A stretch of 7,835 nucleotides of DNA, from the NCBI GenBank assembly GCA_021201515.1, contig JAJQET010000125.1:1-7835 (forward strand), read 5' to 3'. Origin of the DNA: Clostridiales bacterium (lineage in GTDB: Bacteria > Bacillota > Clostridia > Oscillospirales > Oscillospiraceae). Every line of letters begins with the position of its first letter. Position 1 is the first letter of the stretch. The notes under the pieces are model-generated. The model was given only the letters and a program-made list of their open reading frames with translations. It was not told the DNA's origin and ran no database searches. A program made the position numbers and the translations under genes. Positions 5,862-7,835 of this stretch are shown one piece after another.

Positions 5862-5877
5862 ACAGGAGAAATCCTGT
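5862..5877. promoter_or_regulatory. Palindromic operator, probable LysR-regulator binding site (copy 2)
   Basis: ACAGGA-GAAA-TCCTGT has the same two arms and 4-bp centre as the site at 2894-2909. It sits at the same distance (12 bp) from the shared 15-bp block and about 64.5 bp upstream of the predicted start. The differing centre bases (GAAA versus TTTT) suggest that only the arms are under selection. Confidence 0.78.
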
Positions 5878-5930
5878 GTGGAAAAAGGGCCTCTGTATAA
5901 ATTGTTTTTCATCCTGCGAATAATGCCGCA

Positions 5931-5970
5931 AAAAAGGCTTCCGGCACACAGATGTGCGCCGGGGGCCTTC
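5931..5970 (-). terminator. Intrinsic terminator of the glycerophosphotransferase gene
   Basis: AAGGCTTCCGGC (5935-5946) pairs with GCCGGGGGCCTT (5959-5970), including two G-U pairs, and an inner stem is possible. On the minus strand the stem runs into six T (5936-5931). It lies 40 bases beyond the stop at 6010 and insulates the downstream hydrolase promoter. Confidence 0.85.
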
Positions 5971-6009
5971 TTTTATCGAGCCTTTTCACGGCCCCTGTTT
6001 TGCGCTTTT

Positions 6010-7835
6010 TTACCAGCCCCGCTTCAAAATCTCCTCGCAGATGCGCTGGCTGTTGTTTTTGTCGAGATAAGCGAAGCTCGCCTCATGGAGCTTTGCGTAC
6101 CGTTCCGGCAGGGCAAACCCCGCCTGAGCGTACCGTTGCAGCGCCGTCAGCAGCTCCTCCGGGGTGAACACCCGCTCGCCGAACAGCTCGGTTTCAAAGT
6201 CGATATAGGCCCCGGTGGTCTCGTTGTACTGCGCCACGTCAAACTGGTAGAACAGCACCGGCTTCTTCTGATAGTACACGTCCCAGCTGGCGCTGGAGTA
6301 ATCCGTCACCATCATCCTGCACTCCATCAGCAGGCGGTTCAGCGGCTCCTCCCCGAAGGGAATCAGCCGCACCCGGCTGCTGCCACTGATGGAGAACCGG
6401 GCCATGTAGCCCTTGAATTTTGGGTGGATATAGAAGTCCAGATACAGGTCGTACTGGGTCAGCAGGGCGGCCAGCCGGGGGTCGTTCAGGAGGGCCATAT
6501 AGTTTCGATAGTAGTCGCTCTCCACAAAGACCTCCTCCGGGGCCTCGTCCAGCCAGTTCCGCCAGGTGGGCATCAGAAGGATGTGTTTTTCCGGGGTGGG
6601 CCTGTCCTCCAGCACGTCCCACCGGGCCAGACCGGTGATAATCACGTCCTCCGGGGGATAGTCCAGGCAGCTCGCGATGATGTCATGCTCCCGCCGGTTG
6701 GAGGCCACGAACAGGTCGGCCTCGTAGGCCCCGCCCCGTTTGTAGAAGTCCACCCGCTTCATGGCGATGACCCCGTGCTGCAAAAACACCAGCTTCTTTT
6801 TCCGCCGGATATAGGGGAGGATCAGGCTCTCCTTGGTGCGCCAGGCGTAGGCGTGGGATTTGGAGTCGCTGGACACCAGCAGCGCCGCCGACAGCAGGTA
6901 GACCATGTGCCGCAGGCTCATGAACTGAATCACCCGGTTCTGGTAGGGCAGCAGCCGCTCCCGGTAGTCAGGCTGGGCCTTGTCGATAACGAAGTAAATG
7001 CGCCGGTGCATCCGCTCCTCCATACCGCACTCCATACAGTGCCGAAAGAAGTAAAAGCCGTTGTCCTGGGCCATGGCGCCGAACTTCTCATAGCACAGCA
7101 TGATGCGCTGCCGGCTCAGCACCGGATGGGCCAGCAGGGCCAGGCCGAAGGCCAGCCACTCCTTCAACCGAAATTTCAGGCCGCTGTAGGGGCTCCAGGG
7201 CTGGCAGGCCAGGGCGTGGGTGCGCTCCATCGTCCGGTACAGGGACACCCCCTGCCCGTCCGCCTGCCGGTAGGTGTTGGAGAACACCAGCCGCTCCACC
7301 ACCCGGCGGCCCAGGCCGACGGCTTTTCTGGCCCGATACAGCAGCTTTTCCGGGCCGGAGCGGGGCTTTTTGCCGCCTCCGTCCTCCTGCCACCGGGCGC
7401 ACAGCAGGTAGGAGGTGCCGTCCGCCCCGTCCAGGACAATGCGCACATCCCAGTACAGGGGCTTCAGGCTGAGCTGGCTCAGGTCAATCTCCACCTCCAG
7501 GGTAGTCGTCTCCCCCTTGCAGATGGTGTGCTGGGCCGGGAAGGCGTAGCACAGCCTGTCCTTCTCCTGCCGGTAACGATACACCAGGGCCACGCCGCTC
7601 CATGTCCCAAGGGTCTGGGCCGGGCAGCGCACCCGGAGCCGGAGATGCCGCCCCCGGAGGGCGCACCGCTCCATCTGGCACACCAGCTGCCCCTCGTACC
7701 GCCGGAGCCGGTTCCCGATTTGCAGGCAGCAGTCGCCGCCGGAGGGGCTGCAAATCAGCCCCTCCAGGGTCTGCTCAAACCGGTGGGCGCTGCCCAGCGG
7801 CTCCTCATAGGCAAACCGTCGGTCCTCCCACAGGG
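6010..7835 (-). CDS. CDP-glycerol glycerophosphotransferase family protein (TagF/TagB-like), N-terminus beyond right edge
   Basis: Members transfer glycerol phosphate from CDP-glycerol to build or prime teichoic-acid-like polymers at the cytoplasmic face of the membrane. The frame is open to the window edge, so the true start lies outside; 607 residues are visible. Counting from the edge, the C-terminal catalytic domain shows LQHGV (351-355), TGLARWD (400-406), MPTWRNW (421-427), DFYIHPKF (466-473), VTDYSSASWDVYY (509-521) and FYQFD (528-532), all typical of the family. His353 and His470 likely correspond to the two histidines known to be essential in TagF. The N-terminal 150 or so visible residues are beta-rich, without a clear motif, and may be a binding or linker domain. 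GTG and ATG codons near 7683 lack a ribosome site and lie inside the frame, so they are not starts. The gene ends in its own terminator and seems unrelated to the LysR regulon. Wall polymer versus capsule assembly cannot be settled here. Confidence 0.9.
   Translation of the reverse strand, partial: LWEDRRFAYEEPLGSAHRFEQTLEGLICSPSGGDCCLQIGNRLRRYEGQLVCQMERCALRGRHLRLRVRCPAQTLGTWSGVALVYRYRQEKDRLCYAFPAQHTICKGETTTLEVEIDLSQLSLKPLYWDVRIVLDGADGTSYLLCARWQEDGGGKKPRSGPEKLLYRARKAVGLGRRVVERLVFSNTYRQADGQGVSLYRTMERTHALACQPWSPYSGLKFRLKEWLAFGLALLAHPVLSRQRIMLCYEKFGAMAQDNGFYFFRHCMECGMEERMHRRIYFVIDKAQPDYRERLLPYQNRVIQFMSLRHMVYLLSAALLVSSDSKSHAYAWRTKESLILPYIRRKKKLVFLQHGVIAMKRVDFYKRGGAYEADLFVASNRREHDIIASCLDYPPEDVIITGLARWDVLEDRPTPEKHILLMPTWRNWLDEAPEEVFVESDYYRNYMALLNDPRLAALLTQYDLYLDFYIHPKFKGYMARFSISGSSRVRLIPFGEEPLNRLLMECRMMVTDYSSASWDVYYQKKPVLFYQFDVAQYNETTGAYIDFETELFGERVFTPEELLTALQRYAQAGFALPERYAKLHEASFAYLDKNNSQRICEEILKRGW

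Noticed and set aside
5716..5949. N-terminal extension of the hydrolase from the ATG at 5949
   Set aside because: It would read through the operator and promoter; the added residues do not resemble the family and no ribosome site is present.
6010..7683. Complete glycerophosphotransferase starting at the GTG at 7683
   Set aside because: The same frame stays open with protein-like sequence to the window edge, and no ribosome site precedes the GTG, so the gene is simply cut by the window.
1..7835. CRISPR arrays, tRNA or rRNA genes, transposases, phage genes
   Set aside because: I looked for regularly spaced repeats, tRNA-like cloverleaf ends and integrase or transposase motifs and found none.

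Overview
The window looks like a chromosomal segment from a high-GC, Gram-positive member of the Clostridia, most like the Oscillospiraceae of the gut. This is inferred from the GC-rich codon use, strong AGGAGG-type ribosome sites and a CDP-glycerol glycerophosphotransferase (teichoic-acid-type) gene. The genus cannot be fixed from sequence alone. Six protein genes are supported: five on the minus strand and one, a LysR regulator, on the plus strand. Two run off the window edges.

Layout: bases 1-700 hold the N-terminal part of recJ (minus, cut at the left edge), with its own promoter at 768-796. Bases about 800-1376 carry no convincing protein gene. They hold at least seven inverted repeats and a strong minus-strand promoter (1315-1344), so this is a candidate non-coding RNA or interspersed repeat. 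Next comes a MATE-family exporter (1435-2799, minus), divergent from a LysR-type regulator (2983-3900, plus). A bidirectional terminator (3900-3951) separates the regulator from a convergent two-gene minus-strand operon: a protein of the 2,4-diacetylphloroglucinol (DAPG)/phloretin hydrolase family (4879-5715), then an alpha/beta hydrolase resembling BD-FAE esterases (3967-4854). A terminator (5931-5970) ends the last gene, a TagF/TagB-family glycerophosphotransferase (6010-7835, minus, cut at the right edge).

The main result is that the MATE promoter and the hydrolase-esterase promoter share one architecture at identical spacing. Each has a 16-bp palindrome ACAGGA-N4-TCCTGT, then 12 bp, then a 15-bp identical block containing the -35 box, then 16 bp, then an identical 9-bp block containing the -10 box. 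The palindrome centre lies about 65 bp upstream of the predicted transcription start, which is the usual place for a LysR-type recognition site. The LysR gene sits between the two units, and its own promoter touches one of the palindromes. The simplest reading is a small LysR regulon of three effectors: a carbon-carbon hydrolase for acylphloroglucinol- or dihydrochalcone-like phenolics, an esterase, and an exporter. It would act in catabolism or detoxification of plant or microbial phenolic compounds. The co-regulation is well supported by the DNA. The substrate is inferred from family membership.
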